Part shown: positions 24,706 to 33,907 of the stretch, one piece after another
Layout of the letters: each line of letters begins with the position of its first letter
Position numbering within the stretch: position 1 is the first letter of the stretch
Origin: Prolixibacteraceae bacterium
GTDB lineage: Bacteria > Bacteroidota > Bacteroidia > Bacteroidales > Prolixibacteraceae
Direction of reading: 5' to 3'
Assembly (NCBI GenBank): GCA_028282705.1
Contig: JANQHI010000053.1
Coordinates: 62,001 to 126,000, forward strand
DNA: 64,000 bases
Notes under the pieces: model-generated
Seen by the model: the letters and a program-made list of their open reading frames with translations, nothing else
Databases searched by the model: none
What the model was told of the DNA's origin: nothing
Translations under genes and position numbers: made by a program

Positions 24706-26646
24706 TTATTTAAATTCCTGAACCATTTTATATGCCTTTACCACACCAGCTACATTCCATGCCTGTGAAATTGCCCCTTTTGCAGTGTGTGGTGGGTTTC
24801 CATTGTAAGTTTCAGAGATGGTGCCAATACAGTGTTCAGCCAACTCTTCATCAAACCCTTCCATTATTTTCTTCACAAATGGCAACCCTCCACGTTTATG
24901 GATTTTCAGGTAGCCTTCCACAAAAAACATCATAAGCCATGGCATAACAGCCCCCTGGTGTGTAGCCAATTCCCTTTCCTGTGGGCTTCCTTCAATAACC
25001 CCTTTGTAATTAGGGTCTTCAGGAGAAAGTGTCCTTAACCCCCTTTTTGTTAGTAATTGCCTTTTAGCCACACTTAATACAGCTTTCTGGATTTGTTTCC
25101 CCACAGGGGAGTAATCAAGCCCAACTGCAATCACCATATTTGGCCTAACTGCCCAGTCTTTTTTCTCACCATCCAGGCTATCTGCCAAATAGCTTTTGCT
25201 TTCATCCCAAAAAAGCTGGGTAAATGACTTCCTTATTTTTTCAGGAATTTTTTCCCATGAGTTAATAAATCCTGTGTCTCTTTCCCTCCTGGCCAGTTCA
25301 AGGGCAAAGTTGATGGCATTGTACCACAAAGCATTTATTTCAACTATGTATCCACTCCTTTTTGCCACAGGTTCCCCATTGAAATATGAATCCATCCAGG
25401 TAAGTGCCACTTTCTTTTCATAGCACCACAGCAGGCCATTATCCTGCATTTTAATGTTTTCGCCAATCCCATATTTAAAGCCATTGAGGATGCTTTTTAA
25501 TGCCCTGCCATATTTCCTCCACAGTTCTTTAGCCCCAGTTTCTTTATAGTATTCCTGTAATGCCCAGAAAAGCCAAAGTGGTATATCTGCTGCATCATAT
25601 GACAATACACTGGCATCATTATTTTTAGGGAATAAACCCTGTTTGAGGAATTTCAGGTTGGTTTTAATAACTTCTTCAAAAACACTAAAATCTCCAATTG
25701 ATTTGCATAAACCTGGCAAGGCAACAAATGTCTGCCTGGTATTATTTCCATACCATGGAAAACCAGAGATAATATCTGTTTCTTTCTTTTTATATGAAAA
25801 AAACTGGTTTGAGGCATTTTCAAGAAACCCCAGGAAATTATCTTTTCCAGTCCTTTTATTAAGCTCCCTGGTAAACCTCTGTTTTAATGAATTAGGCTTA
25901 GCTTCAACAGTCCCTGCAGCAAAAACTATGCTCTCCCCTTTTTTAATGGGTACTTCAAAATAACCTGGGACATACAGATCCTCCAGGTATTCATAACCCC
26001 TATTTTTTTCTTTCAGGTATTCAATATTGTAATACCAACCAGGAACAGGTATAAACTCACAAGCTTTGTTGAATTGCATGTGCAGGTATGGATACCCACT
26101 ATACAGCCTCATTTTAATACCATTGTTGACCTTATCAAATTTGGTATTTGCAAACATATTGGCTTTGCTTAAAGCATGGATATGCCTGAATGCCAGGTAT
26201 GGCTTAAAACGCAAAATGGTAGGTGACTGAGCCTCTTCTAATGTATATTTGATGAGCACCTGTTGCTCTTTTTCAACTAAAACACGTTCGCGCGAAAGTA
26301 GCACCCCACCAACCCTGTAAGTAACTTTTGGGGTTTTGCCAAACCCCAGGTTCCTGATGTATTTATGCCCTTTAGGCTCATAATGTTCTCCCTGGAAACG
26401 ATGGATGCCAAGGTTAAACTCAGCACGATGCTGAACCACTGTGGCATCAAGAGATGAAAGCAACACATGTTTCTCCCCTTTGAACTCATCAATTGGGCTG
26501 ATCAGCAACCCATGGTATTTTCGCGTGTTGCAACCACTCAATGTTGTGCAAATGTATGAACCTGCCCGGTTTGACCTCAATATTTCCTTATGTAAGGAAT
26601 ATTCAAGGTTAACCAGTTGTCCTTTGTCAAAATTCAGATAACTCAT
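24706..26646 (-). CDS. Amylo-alpha-1,6-glucosidase, glycogen debranching enzyme (GH133)
   Basis: 646 residues. The N-terminal GDE_N domain (about 20-235) starts with a LRSNRAGSYICTTL region and the CNTRKYHGLL motif typical of this family. The (alpha/alpha)6 catalytic GDE_C domain spans about 280-640, with WYGNNTRQTF, RPNMVIAVGLDYSP and SPEDPNYKGVIEG segments. It removes alpha-1,6 branches left by phosphorylase. Its upstream region (26647-26898) holds a MITE-like inverted repeat ending 17 bp before the start codon. Likely co-transcribed with the downstream glycosyltransferase. Confidence 0.94.
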   Translation of the reverse strand: MSYLNFDKGQLVNLEYSLHKEILRSNRAGSYICTTLSGCNTRKYHGLLISPIDEFKGEKHVLLSSLDATVVQHRAEFNLGIHRFQGEHYEPKGHKYIRNLGFGKTPKVTYRVGGVLLSRERVLVEKEQQVLIKYTLEEAQSPTILRFKPYLAFRHIHALSKANMFANTKFDKVNNGIKMRLYSGYPYLHMQFNKACEFIPVPGWYYNIEYLKEKNRGYEYLEDLYVPGYFEVPIKKGESIVFAAGTVEAKPNSLKQRFTRELNKRTGKDNFLGFLENASNQFFSYKKKETDIISGFPWYGNNTRQTFVALPGLCKSIGDFSVFEEVIKTNLKFLKQGLFPKNNDASVLSYDAADIPLWLFWALQEYYKETGAKELWRKYGRALKSILNGFKYGIGENIKMQDNGLLWCYEKKVALTWMDSYFNGEPVAKRSGYIVEINALWYNAINFALELARRERDTGFINSWEKIPEKIRKSFTQLFWDESKSYLADSLDGEKKDWAVRPNMVIAVGLDYSPVGKQIQKAVLSVAKRQLLTKRGLRTLSPEDPNYKGVIEGSPQERELATHQGAVMPWLMMFFVEGYLKIHKRGGLPFVKKIMEGFDEELAEHCIGTISETYNGNPPHTAKGAISQAWNVAGVVKAYKMVQEFK

Positions 26647-26662
26647 ATATATAACAGGGCTT

Positions 26663-26821
26663 TTAGAGACTGTTTAAAATTTATTCTATTATTTGTCTTT
26701 TTTACCACTACTTTGTTGAAATTTCCTTAAATAGCTGGTGCTATTCGCGTCAATTTCGCCTTGTATTAGCAAAAAATACTTCATAATTTCTCTAAAATAT
26801 AAAAATTAAATAGTCTCTTAG
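26663..26821. mobile_element. MITE-like element with ~18-bp terminal inverted repeats
   Basis: The left end AGAGACTGTTTAAAATTT (26665-26682) recurs in reverse complement at the right end (26803-26820) with small changes. The 159-bp element encodes nothing. Single ends with the same wording occur at 30153-30173 (AAGAGGCTGTTTTAAATTT) and 44831-44849. It sits between the GSCFA and debranching genes and may affect the latter's promoter. No target duplication could be defined. Confidence 0.45.
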
Positions 26822-26898
26822 TACCAAATGATTTTATGGTAGTATAGTCAGGTGATAAAAATATGCTCCAAAAATACACTTAAAATCCTTCATTTCAC

Positions 26899-27897
26899 CT
26901 ACATGTGTTTTAATTGTTTTTCAAAGTATTCTATTTCTAACTTTAAATTAATATTGGTGTGTTTTGTTTCCAGTTTCTTGCAAACTCCCAGGTAATTGGA
27001 CAAAAATCTCTGGTGTTCTTCAGTGGCTGGGTTAAATGGCTTATGGTTTTTTGCCCTGATAATTTTTTCAACTTCCTTTTTAATACCCAGTGTATTTTCC
27101 TCCATGAATGCCCGTTCAAACTTCTCCCAGATATAGCCAGTAGCCACAGTAGAGAGGTGGAGCATATCTTCACTATAAAACCTGTAATCCCTCAATTCAT
27201 CCATAATAATTTCATAGGATGGAAAATAGGCACAATGCCCTCTCCCTACTTCCGAAATAATTTGGTTTACAGCCAATAGCAAAGTTGATTTACTTAGCTG
27301 GTTTTCAATAGCTCCATCTTTCCAATGGCGGATCGGGCTCACTGTAAAAATAATTTTTATGGATGGGTTAACCTTTAGGATGTCCTGAAGGAGTGTTTTA
27401 TACCTTTCAACCACATCTGGTATTTTCAGCCTATACCTGGTGAAACTGGAAGATGGGATTTTATGGCAATTAGAAACTATCTGCAATGTTTCCTTGTATT
27501 CATACACCCAGGCAGTACCAAAAGTGATAAACAGAAAACCTGCATTCAGGAGGTTTTGGGCACCCAACTTAAGCCTTTTGTTAATAGAATTAAGTGCCAC
27601 TTTTTTTTCAGGTGAAGAAAACCTGCTGTGGTGGTAAAAACTATGCCATAACCCCTGGTGGCTGATCAGTTCATGCTCACCAAATTTCTTTTTATCCAAT
27701 AGAAACTGCAGGCTATTTGCCACTGAAACAGGATTGTACAAAATACCACAGGGATTCTGGTCAACCTGAAATTTCAGGTTTCCCATTTTGCCCCCAATGT
27801 TTTCTGCAAAGCAAGAACCCATGAACATTGTGGGTGACCCATAATTTATTTTCCATTCATATTGGGGGATGTGTACTATGGTTTGGAATTTGCTCAC
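26899..27897 (-). CDS. GSCFA-domain protein, predicted SGNH-type hydrolase
   Basis: 332 residues. The name-giving block MFMGSCFAENIG places Ser28 at the position of the SGNH/GDSL nucleophile. Block III resembles FTVSPIRHWKDG near 147, and Asp244-x-x-His247 in SEDMLHLS is the expected block V dyad. All of this agrees with an active acyl-esterase-like fold, though no GSCFA protein that I know of has a defined substrate. It begins with GTG, and that G is shared with the TAG stop of glgB, so the two are translationally coupled. This puts it in the glycogen operon. No signal peptide. It could act on an acylated glucan or on a lipid. Confidence 0.88.
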   Translation of the reverse strand: MSKFQTIVHIPQYEWKINYGSPTMFMGSCFAENIGGKMGNLKFQVDQNPCGILYNPVSVANSLQFLLDKKKFGEHELISHQGLWHSFYHHSRFSSPEKKVALNSINKRLKLGAQNLLNAGFLFITFGTAWVYEYKETLQIVSNCHKIPSSSFTRYRLKIPDVVERYKTLLQDILKVNPSIKIIFTVSPIRHWKDGAIENQLSKSTLLLAVNQIISEVGRGHCAYFPSYEIIMDELRDYRFYSEDMLHLSTVATGYIWEKFERAFMEENTLGIKKEVEKIIRAKNHKPFNPATEEHQRFLSNYLGVCKKLETKHTNINLKLEIEYFEKQLKHM

Positions 27898-29906
27898 TAT
27901 TTCATTTTTTGAATTTCAAAACGTTCCAGGACAATGGCTGTCCGAGCAGGCAGGTAGAGTTTAAGGTAGTGCTGGCTGTCAGCTCCCCTTAAAGGTAGTG
28001 TATAATAGGTAATGGATTCGTCCACACGATCCTGCCCTCCATAATAGCCCGAGTCTGTATTTAGGGTAACTTTATATTTTCCTGCCCCAAGAGGGATACC
28101 ATAATCAGTAAATGACTGTGATGGGTTAAAGTTGAAAACAAACAAAAACCTGCCCCTGTGGAAAGCAAAAACTTTGTCAGGCTTGTTTTCAAAAACCAGG
28201 TCAACTGAAGGTGTAACCAGCAGGTTCTCCTTAGCCACAAAATTGACCATATCTTTGTCAAAATCATAAAGCCAATGAAATTTCAGTTCAGGGTCTTCTG
28301 CAATGCTCCAAATCCTACGCGCATGTTTGTATGACCATCCATTTCCTTCCCTGGGGAAGTCAATCCATTCAGGGTGCCCAAATTCATTCCCCATAAAATT
28401 AAGATATGCCCCACCAGCTGCTCCCAATGTAGCTAGCCTGATCATTTTGTGCAGGGCAATCCCACGCTCAACAGTAAGGTTAGTCTGGTCTTTCCTCATG
28501 CTGAAATACATCTCTTTATCAATCAACCTGAATATGATGGTTTTGTCTCCAACCAATGCCTGGTCATGTGATTCAGCATAGCTAACCACTTTCTCATCCA
28601 TCCTTTTTGAGGTGAGTTCATAGAAAATTGTACCCACATCCCAGTCATCATCAGAAAGTTCTTTGATAATCTTGATCCAGTAATCAGGCACCCCCATAGC
28701 CATCCTATAATCAAACCCCAACCCACCATTTTCAACAGTAGTTGCCAATCCTGGCATGCCACTCATATCTTCAGCAATTGAAAGGGCATTTGGGTTTACC
28801 TCATGAATTAACTCATTAGCCAATATGAAATAGGTGATAGCCTCATCATCTACATTGACATCAAAATAATCTTCATATTGGGTAAAAGCTTTACCCAGTC
28901 CATGGTCAAAATAGAGCATACTGGTAACCCCATCAAACCTAAAACCATCAAACCTGAACTCTTCCAACCAATACTTTATGTTGGAAAGAAGGAAGTGGAC
29001 CACTTCAGGCTTATCATAGTTAAAACAGTATGAATCCCAGGCAGGATGTTCCCCTTTTGCCCCTTCATGGAAAAACTGGTATTGTGTTCCATCATATTTC
29101 CCCAACCCTTCTACCTCATTTTTCACAGCGTGTGAATGCACCAAGTCCATAATAACTGCTATCCCCATCCCATGTGCCTCATCAATCAATTGCTTCAACT
29201 CTTCAGGAGTTCCAAAACGCGAAGAGGGTGCAAAAAAGCTGGATACATGGTAACCAAAGCTCCCATAGTAAGGATGTTCAGGAATAGCCATTAGCTGGAT
29301 GGTATTGTAACCATTTTCTTTAATCCTGGGTAACATTTGCTGGCGGAACTCATCATATGTATGTACATATTCCTCTTCCCCGGCCATCCCAATATGGGCT
29401 TCATAGATTAAAGGAGGGGTATTTCCCCTTTTAAATGCAGCATTTTTCCATAGGTAACTTTCTTCAGGCTGCCAAACCTGTGCATTAAATATCAGGGTCT
29501 TTTCATCCTGCACTACCCTGGTTGCCCAGGCAGGTACCCTCTTCCCTGAACCTCCTTCCCAATATACTGACAGGGCATATAAATCCTTGTGTTTAAGCTG
29601 CCCCTTTTTAAGTTCCAGTTGCCAGTTCCCATTACCTGCTGGTTTAAAAGAGTAAGCCTCTTCTTCCATCCAGTTATTACATTCTCCAATTAAATAGATT
29701 TTAGTTGCATTGGGAGCCCACTCCCTGACCACCCAGCCATCATTTTGCTTATGTAGCCCAAAGTATAAATGCCCAGTTGCAAAACCTGAAACCTTCCCTT
29801 TAAACAGTTCTTCTTTTTTTGTAGAAGCATTTATCTGCCTCATCACTATATTTCCTGCAAAAGGTTTTAGCCATGGGTCATTGGCAATTAATTGTGGTAA
29901 TTTCAT
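27897..29906 (-). CDS. glgB: 1,4-alpha-glucan branching enzyme (GH13)
   Basis: 669 residues, cytoplasmic. It cuts alpha-1,4 chains and re-attaches them through alpha-1,6 bonds. The N-terminal CBM48 (about 40-140) is followed by the GH13 barrel. Catalytic residues are Asp325 (GFRFDGVTS), Glu379 (SIAEDMSG) and Asp448 (ESHDQAL). The C-terminal all-beta domain is complete. The short N-terminus and sequence style resemble the eukaryote-like GH13_8 subgroup more than E. coli GlgB. It is the first gene of the glycogen cluster. A 14-bp perfect inverted repeat lies 27 bp upstream of its start codon. Confidence 0.96.
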   Translation of the reverse strand: MKLPQLIANDPWLKPFAGNIVMRQINASTKKEELFKGKVSGFATGHLYFGLHKQNDGWVVREWAPNATKIYLIGECNNWMEEEAYSFKPAGNGNWQLELKKGQLKHKDLYALSVYWEGGSGKRVPAWATRVVQDEKTLIFNAQVWQPEESYLWKNAAFKRGNTPPLIYEAHIGMAGEEEYVHTYDEFRQQMLPRIKENGYNTIQLMAIPEHPYYGSFGYHVSSFFAPSSRFGTPEELKQLIDEAHGMGIAVIMDLVHSHAVKNEVEGLGKYDGTQYQFFHEGAKGEHPAWDSYCFNYDKPEVVHFLLSNIKYWLEEFRFDGFRFDGVTSMLYFDHGLGKAFTQYEDYFDVNVDDEAITYFILANELIHEVNPNALSIAEDMSGMPGLATTVENGGLGFDYRMAMGVPDYWIKIIKELSDDDWDVGTIFYELTSKRMDEKVVSYAESHDQALVGDKTIIFRLIDKEMYFSMRKDQTNLTVERGIALHKMIRLATLGAAGGAYLNFMGNEFGHPEWIDFPREGNGWSYKHARRIWSIAEDPELKFHWLYDFDKDMVNFVAKENLLVTPSVDLVFENKPDKVFAFHRGRFLFVFNFNPSQSFTDYGIPLGAGKYKVTLNTDSGYYGGQDRVDESITYYTLPLRGADSQHYLKLYLPARTAIVLERFEIQKMK

Positions 29907-29932
29907 AATTATCCTTTCTTTTTCATACGTTT

Positions 29933-29971
29933 AAAATTTTTGTTTTTTGTTAAAATGAAAACAAAAATTTT
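29933..29971. promoter_or_regulatory. 14-bp perfect inverted repeat upstream of glgB
   Basis: AAAATTTTTGTTTT (29933-29946) and AAAACAAAAATTTT (29958-29971) are exact reverse complements around an 11-nt loop. It lies just ahead of the first gene of the glycogen cluster, so it could be an operator or a leader hairpin. The AT-only sequence lowers its specificity. Confidence 0.45.
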
Positions 29972-30201
29972 CGCACTTATGTAACCGCTTCACTTTCACA
30001 AAAATTTTAATCATCCACAGTTGGTATATTTTAGTATGCTGAAAATTTATGCTCATTTCATAAAGATAAAAATTAGGAAATGAACATACCTTTAAACTAT
30101 TAAAAATTTAAAAGGATAATATTAACATATCTTTATTTCCAGAACCTCAATATTAAGAGGCTGTTTTAAATTTGACTATGTTAACACAAGTTTATTGTAT
30201 T

Positions 30202-30260
30202 AGGTTTTACACCTTTACTGCCTAGTTGGCAGGCTAGCTTTATGGAGGTGTAAAATTCCT
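30202..30260 (+). promoter_or_regulatory. Hairpin in the leader of the Cys/Met-type PLP gene
   Basis: TTTTACACCT (30205-30214) pairs with AGGTGTAAAA (30246-30255); three further pairs follow after a 2-nt bulge. An inner TGCC/GGCA stem fits inside the loop. It ends 49 bp before the start codon. I found no match to the SAM-I or SAM-II riboswitch cores I know. A regulatory role is possible but unproven. Confidence 0.4.
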
Positions 30261-30309
30261 GGATAAAAACATTTACTTTATTGTATTGTTGGAATCAAAA
30301 AAAGATTTA

Positions 30310-31542
30310 ATGAGCAAGAAAGGATTCACCACAAAATCACTCCATTCAGGATTTGCCAAACAAGACCCCCATAAAGCACTTCAGTTCCCAATGTATGGGA
30401 CTGTAGCTTATGAATTTGACAATGCAGAGCAAATTTCAGCTAATTTTAAAGGGGAATACCAGGCACATGTTTATTCACGTACATCAAATCCCACTGTTGA
30501 GCATTTTGAATTGAAGCTGAAAGAGTTGACCCAAAGTTTTGGTGTGCTGGCAGTTTCTTCAGGGATGGCTGCAATCTCCAATACCCTGCTGTCCATTTTA
30601 AAAAGTAGGGATAATATTATTGCAGGCAGGCACTTGTTTGGGCACACCTATGCTTTATTAAAACAAACCCTTCCTGAGTTTGGAGTTGAAACAAAATTTT
30701 CTGGCTTATCTGATAAAGCAGAAATTGAAAACCTGGTTGATGAAAAAACAAGAGCTATCTTTTTTGAAACAGTAACCAACCCACAACTGGAAATAGCTGA
30801 TATTTCCATACTTTCAGAAATCTGTAAGAAGCATAACCTGCTGTTAATTGCTGATTCCACCATGACACCTCCCAATGTATTCAGGGCTAACCAATTTAGG
30901 GTAGATGTGGAAGTGGTTTCAACCACCAAGTATATCTCAGGGGGGGCAACCACTTTTGGTGGAGCAATCATTGACCATGGATCATATGACTGGAGCCTAA
31001 ACCCTAACTGTTCAACCTATGTACAGAAATTTGGGGAAAATGCTTTTATTGCTAAGTTAAGGAAGAATATTTACAGGCATACTGGAGGAACTATGACTGC
31101 CCAAACAGCATTGTTGCAATCCCAGGGGTTGGACATACTGGAGTTGCGTGTTGAAAAATGTTACCAGAATTGCATGGAGCTATGTAAATTCCTTGAGTCA
31201 CATCCAAAAATAAAAAATGTTGGTTACCCTGGGCTGGCAACCTCAAGCCAATATGGCCTGGCAAAAAAATATTTTAATGGGATACCAGGAACTATCCTCA
31301 CATTTGACCTTGAAAGCCAGGAAGAATGTTTTGCTTTTATGAATTCATTACAGATAATTAAAAGGGCTACTAACCTAAATGACAATAAAAGCCTCATCAT
31401 CCATCCATATTCTACCATTTATGTTGAATTTCCAGAACAAGAGAGGAAAGCCATGAAAATACATGAAACCATGTTACGCCTATCTGTTGGGATTGAAAAT
31501 GTGGAGGATTTGATTGGGGATATTAGAAGCTCACTGAGTTAA
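30310..31542 (+). CDS. Cys/Met-metabolism PLP-dependent enzyme
   Basis: 410 residues from the ATG at 30310. An in-frame TTG at 30286 would add eight residues without similarity to the family. The fold-type I enzyme has the substrate-entry segment SRTSNPTVEHFE, the loop SSGMAAISNTLLS and PLP-binding Lys207 in STTKYISGG. The next region, GGTMTAQTALLQSQGL, fits cystathionine gamma-synthase, O-acetylhomoserine sulfhydrylase or methionine gamma-lyase; sequence alone does not separate them. No sulfur-assimilation gene is adjacent. A hairpin in the leader could regulate it. Confidence 0.88.
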   Translation: MSKKGFTTKSLHSGFAKQDPHKALQFPMYGTVAYEFDNAEQISANFKGEYQAHVYSRTSNPTVEHFELKLKELTQSFGVLAVSSGMAAISNTLLSILKSRDNIIAGRHLFGHTYALLKQTLPEFGVETKFSGLSDKAEIENLVDEKTRAIFFETVTNPQLEIADISILSEICKKHNLLLIADSTMTPPNVFRANQFRVDVEVVSTTKYISGGATTFGGAIIDHGSYDWSLNPNCSTYVQKFGENAFIAKLRKNIYRHTGGTMTAQTALLQSQGLDILELRVEKCYQNCMELCKFLESHPKIKNVGYPGLATSSQYGLAKKYFNGIPGTILTFDLESQEECFAFMNSLQIIKRATNLNDNKSLIIHPYSTIYVEFPEQERKAMKIHETMLRLSVGIENVEDLIGDIRSSLS

Positions 31543-31973
31543 TATTTAACTCTTATAGGGCTGATCTATTTTCTGCTTAACCAGCTGCCATAAATATATT
31601 TATGGGAAAAAAACTCCTGAAACCATCATATCTATAATTTTCTGATCTGCCCTGGAATGGAATGGCAATTTATTTATAAAAAGGGCTAAACTATTCTAGT
31701 TAAGTACCAGAGGTACTGTATCTGATATGTTGGATTAGTTTAATTTATTTAACGCCTAACATGGCAAAACTATAATAAATTTTAACTTAACTTCTTCACA
31801 CTTAACCAACAGAAAATGGGAGAAGCCTCTACTTTTTAAATTCCTTTTGCCCTCTATGAAAAATAACCCTTATTTAAATATTTCTTTGTATTTTCATTTC
31901 TGGAAAAAGTAGGGCTGCCCATTACAGGCATCAACTGTAAATCAACAATTTATTATCATATATCTAATGTTAA
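31543..31973. other. Intergenic region, 431 bp
   Basis: AT-rich spacer. The only distinct item is a small hairpin AGTACC-AGA-GGTACT at 31703-31717. No gene, no clear terminator for the upstream gene and no canonical promoter for the downstream lipoprotein gene were seen. Confidence 0.5.
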
Positions 31974-33902
31974 ATGAGATTCATTTATTTAATTATCAGC
32001 AGTTTTTTTGTTTTGGCAGCATGCAAAACAAAAAACAAAGGATTATCAACTACAACAATTACCACCCACAACCATGAAACCATAATATGCAACCCTGCAA
32101 AAGGAAGTAACAGTTTCAAAGCATGGGGTAAATTTCCAGGAAAAGATAAACAAGTAAGGAGGGTTTTTATGGATGTGCTGCTTGGGCATCCTGACTCCAT
32201 TAAAATTGCCCATTGGGATTACCTGGACCACATTTTCATCAGAAGGGCAGGTGGCTTTAATGGTAAATCACTGGATTTGGAACTGGGTAGGATGATTACC
32301 CCTTATGGAAGCAATTTCCAAAAAGGATGGGAATGGAAGTGGCGCATTGATGTAACAGATTTTGCAGTATTGCTTCGCGACAGTATTGAAATAGAATACA
32401 TACACACTGGCTATGAAAGCCCTGAAGTGGGTTGGGACCTTTCCATAAGTTTTGAATTTATTTTTGGGCAACCAGTGGCTGAATTTGTAGGTTACCAGCA
32501 ATTATATAGTGGTTCTTATAGTTATGGGAACCCTGATAAGCCTATTAAAGAGTCACTTGCTCCTGTTGAAATTGAAATGGACAACATGGCTGATTTTGGG
32601 CGCATCAGGATTCAGCATACTGGCCATGGGATGGATATCCCAAAAGGTTGCAGTGAGTTTTGTAGCCGTTGGCGCGAGATACTGGTTGATGGGAAGGTAA
32701 TTAACAGGCGTGATATGTGGAAAGAATGTGCTAATAATAACCTCTACCCCCAAGGAGGGACATGGATATTTGATAGGGCTGATTGGTGCCCTGGAGACCT
32801 TCAAAAACCAGATTTGATTGATTTTCCCGTAAAAAATAAAAGCCATGTCATTGATTTTGAAATGGAACCATACACTGCCACAGATAATATTCAGGCTAAT
32901 GAAAGTATCAATGCCATTATCTTTCAATACAAATCGCCTGAAAACCATTATGATGTATCCCTAGAAGAGATTATTGTGCCTAGTGGTAAGCCAGAGCTCA
33001 ACAGGCTTAACCCTTCTTGCTTTAACCCTTCCATTTCAATCCGCAACCTGGGCAGTGAGACACTACATTCTTTGACCATTTATTATGGCACTGAGGGTTT
33101 TGACACAAAAGTATTTAACTGGGAAGGAGAATTGGGTTTTTACCAGGAAGAGGTGATTGTTTTGCCTGGCTCCATTGATTTTGCATTTGGGGAAAATACA
33201 TTTTTCGTGGAATTGAGTGGCCCAAATGGAGAAGATGACCAATGGGAAAGGGATAACTCAATGCACAGTAATTTTACCTCTCCAAAAGAATTGCCTGAAA
33301 AAGTTGTCCTTACCTATAAATCAAATAACCAACCTGGAGATAATACCATACGAGTATTTAATGAACAAAAGGAGGTTGTTTTTAGCCAGGCTGCTGAAAC
33401 AACTTTACCAAATACAAAATACATTGACACTTTATTTTTACCTGAAGGAAAATATAGGATGACATTGCAGGATACTGCACATAATGGGTTGGAGTTTTGG
33501 TTTATGCCACAACATGGGCTTGGGTATTTATATTTATCTGACCTTGAAGGCAATATTTTACACAAGTTTGAAAGTGACTGTGGTGTGGGCGAGCAGTTTG
33601 ATTTTACTACAAGCCTAAACCCACAGGTTGATACAACTGTTGAGCAAAGCTTCTACATATTGCATCCCAGGAGGATAAACAAAGAAACCAAATTGATGGT
33701 CCACCTGGATAAGCCTTCAGATGGAAAGATCAATGTGCTGGCAGATGGTGATACAGTAAAAACAATTCCTTTCGCCCAGGAAAAAATTAAAACATTTAAC
33801 ATTAACCTGGAAAAGCTGAAAGATGGAAGGTATGTAATTGAGCTTCTTGTGGAAGGAGAAAGCAAACTAAAACAGAGAATTTCAAAATCAACCAGGAGAT
33901 AA
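31974..33902 (+). CDS. PNGase F-like lipoprotein (peptide-N-glycosidase F family)
   Basis: 642 residues. The lipobox LAAC (Cys17) marks a lipoprotein. Residues about 55-320 align with Elizabethkingia PNGase F, which removes N-glycans from asparagine: HWDYLDHIFI holds Asp82 (PNGase F Asp60), ITPYGSNF and IDVTDFAVLL match neighbouring strands, GCSEFCSRW holds Glu228 (Glu206), and GTWIFDRADWCPGD matches the Trp-Cys loop. The third active-site residue (Glu118) appears replaced by Thr in HTGYES by my hand alignment. A C-terminal region of ~300 residues, absent from PNGase F, looks beta-rich and may bind substrate. The fucosidase gene begins 5 bp downstream, so the two are co-transcribed. Confidence 0.85.
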   Translation: MRFIYLIISSFFVLAACKTKNKGLSTTTITTHNHETIICNPAKGSNSFKAWGKFPGKDKQVRRVFMDVLLGHPDSIKIAHWDYLDHIFIRRAGGFNGKSLDLELGRMITPYGSNFQKGWEWKWRIDVTDFAVLLRDSIEIEYIHTGYESPEVGWDLSISFEFIFGQPVAEFVGYQQLYSGSYSYGNPDKPIKESLAPVEIEMDNMADFGRIRIQHTGHGMDIPKGCSEFCSRWREILVDGKVINRRDMWKECANNNLYPQGGTWIFDRADWCPGDLQKPDLIDFPVKNKSHVIDFEMEPYTATDNIQANESINAIIFQYKSPENHYDVSLEEIIVPSGKPELNRLNPSCFNPSISIRNLGSETLHSLTIYYGTEGFDTKVFNWEGELGFYQEEVIVLPGSIDFAFGENTFFVELSGPNGEDDQWERDNSMHSNFTSPKELPEKVVLTYKSNNQPGDNTIRVFNEQKEVVFSQAAETTLPNTKYIDTLFLPEGKYRMTLQDTAHNGLEFWFMPQHGLGYLYLSDLEGNILHKFESDCGVGEQFDFTTSLNPQVDTTVEQSFYILHPRRINKETKLMVHLDKPSDGKINVLADGDTVKTIPFAQEKIKTFNINLEKLKDGRYVIELLVEGESKLKQRISKSTRR

Positions 33903-33907
33903 AAACA

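Larger units (their letters stand above)
29907..30309. other. Divergent intergenic region, about 400 bp
   Basis: It separates glgB (minus) from the Cys/Met-type PLP enzyme (plus) and so holds both promoters. Seen in it: the 14-bp inverted repeat near glgB, a lone AAGAGGCTGTTTTAAATTT repeat end at 30155-30173, and a hairpin at 30202-30260. No gene was found. Confidence 0.6.

Noticed and set aside
30180..30309. SAM riboswitch ahead of the Cys/Met PLP gene
   Set aside because: The hairpin does not carry the conserved core of SAM-I or SAM-II that I can recall; kept only as an unassigned structure.
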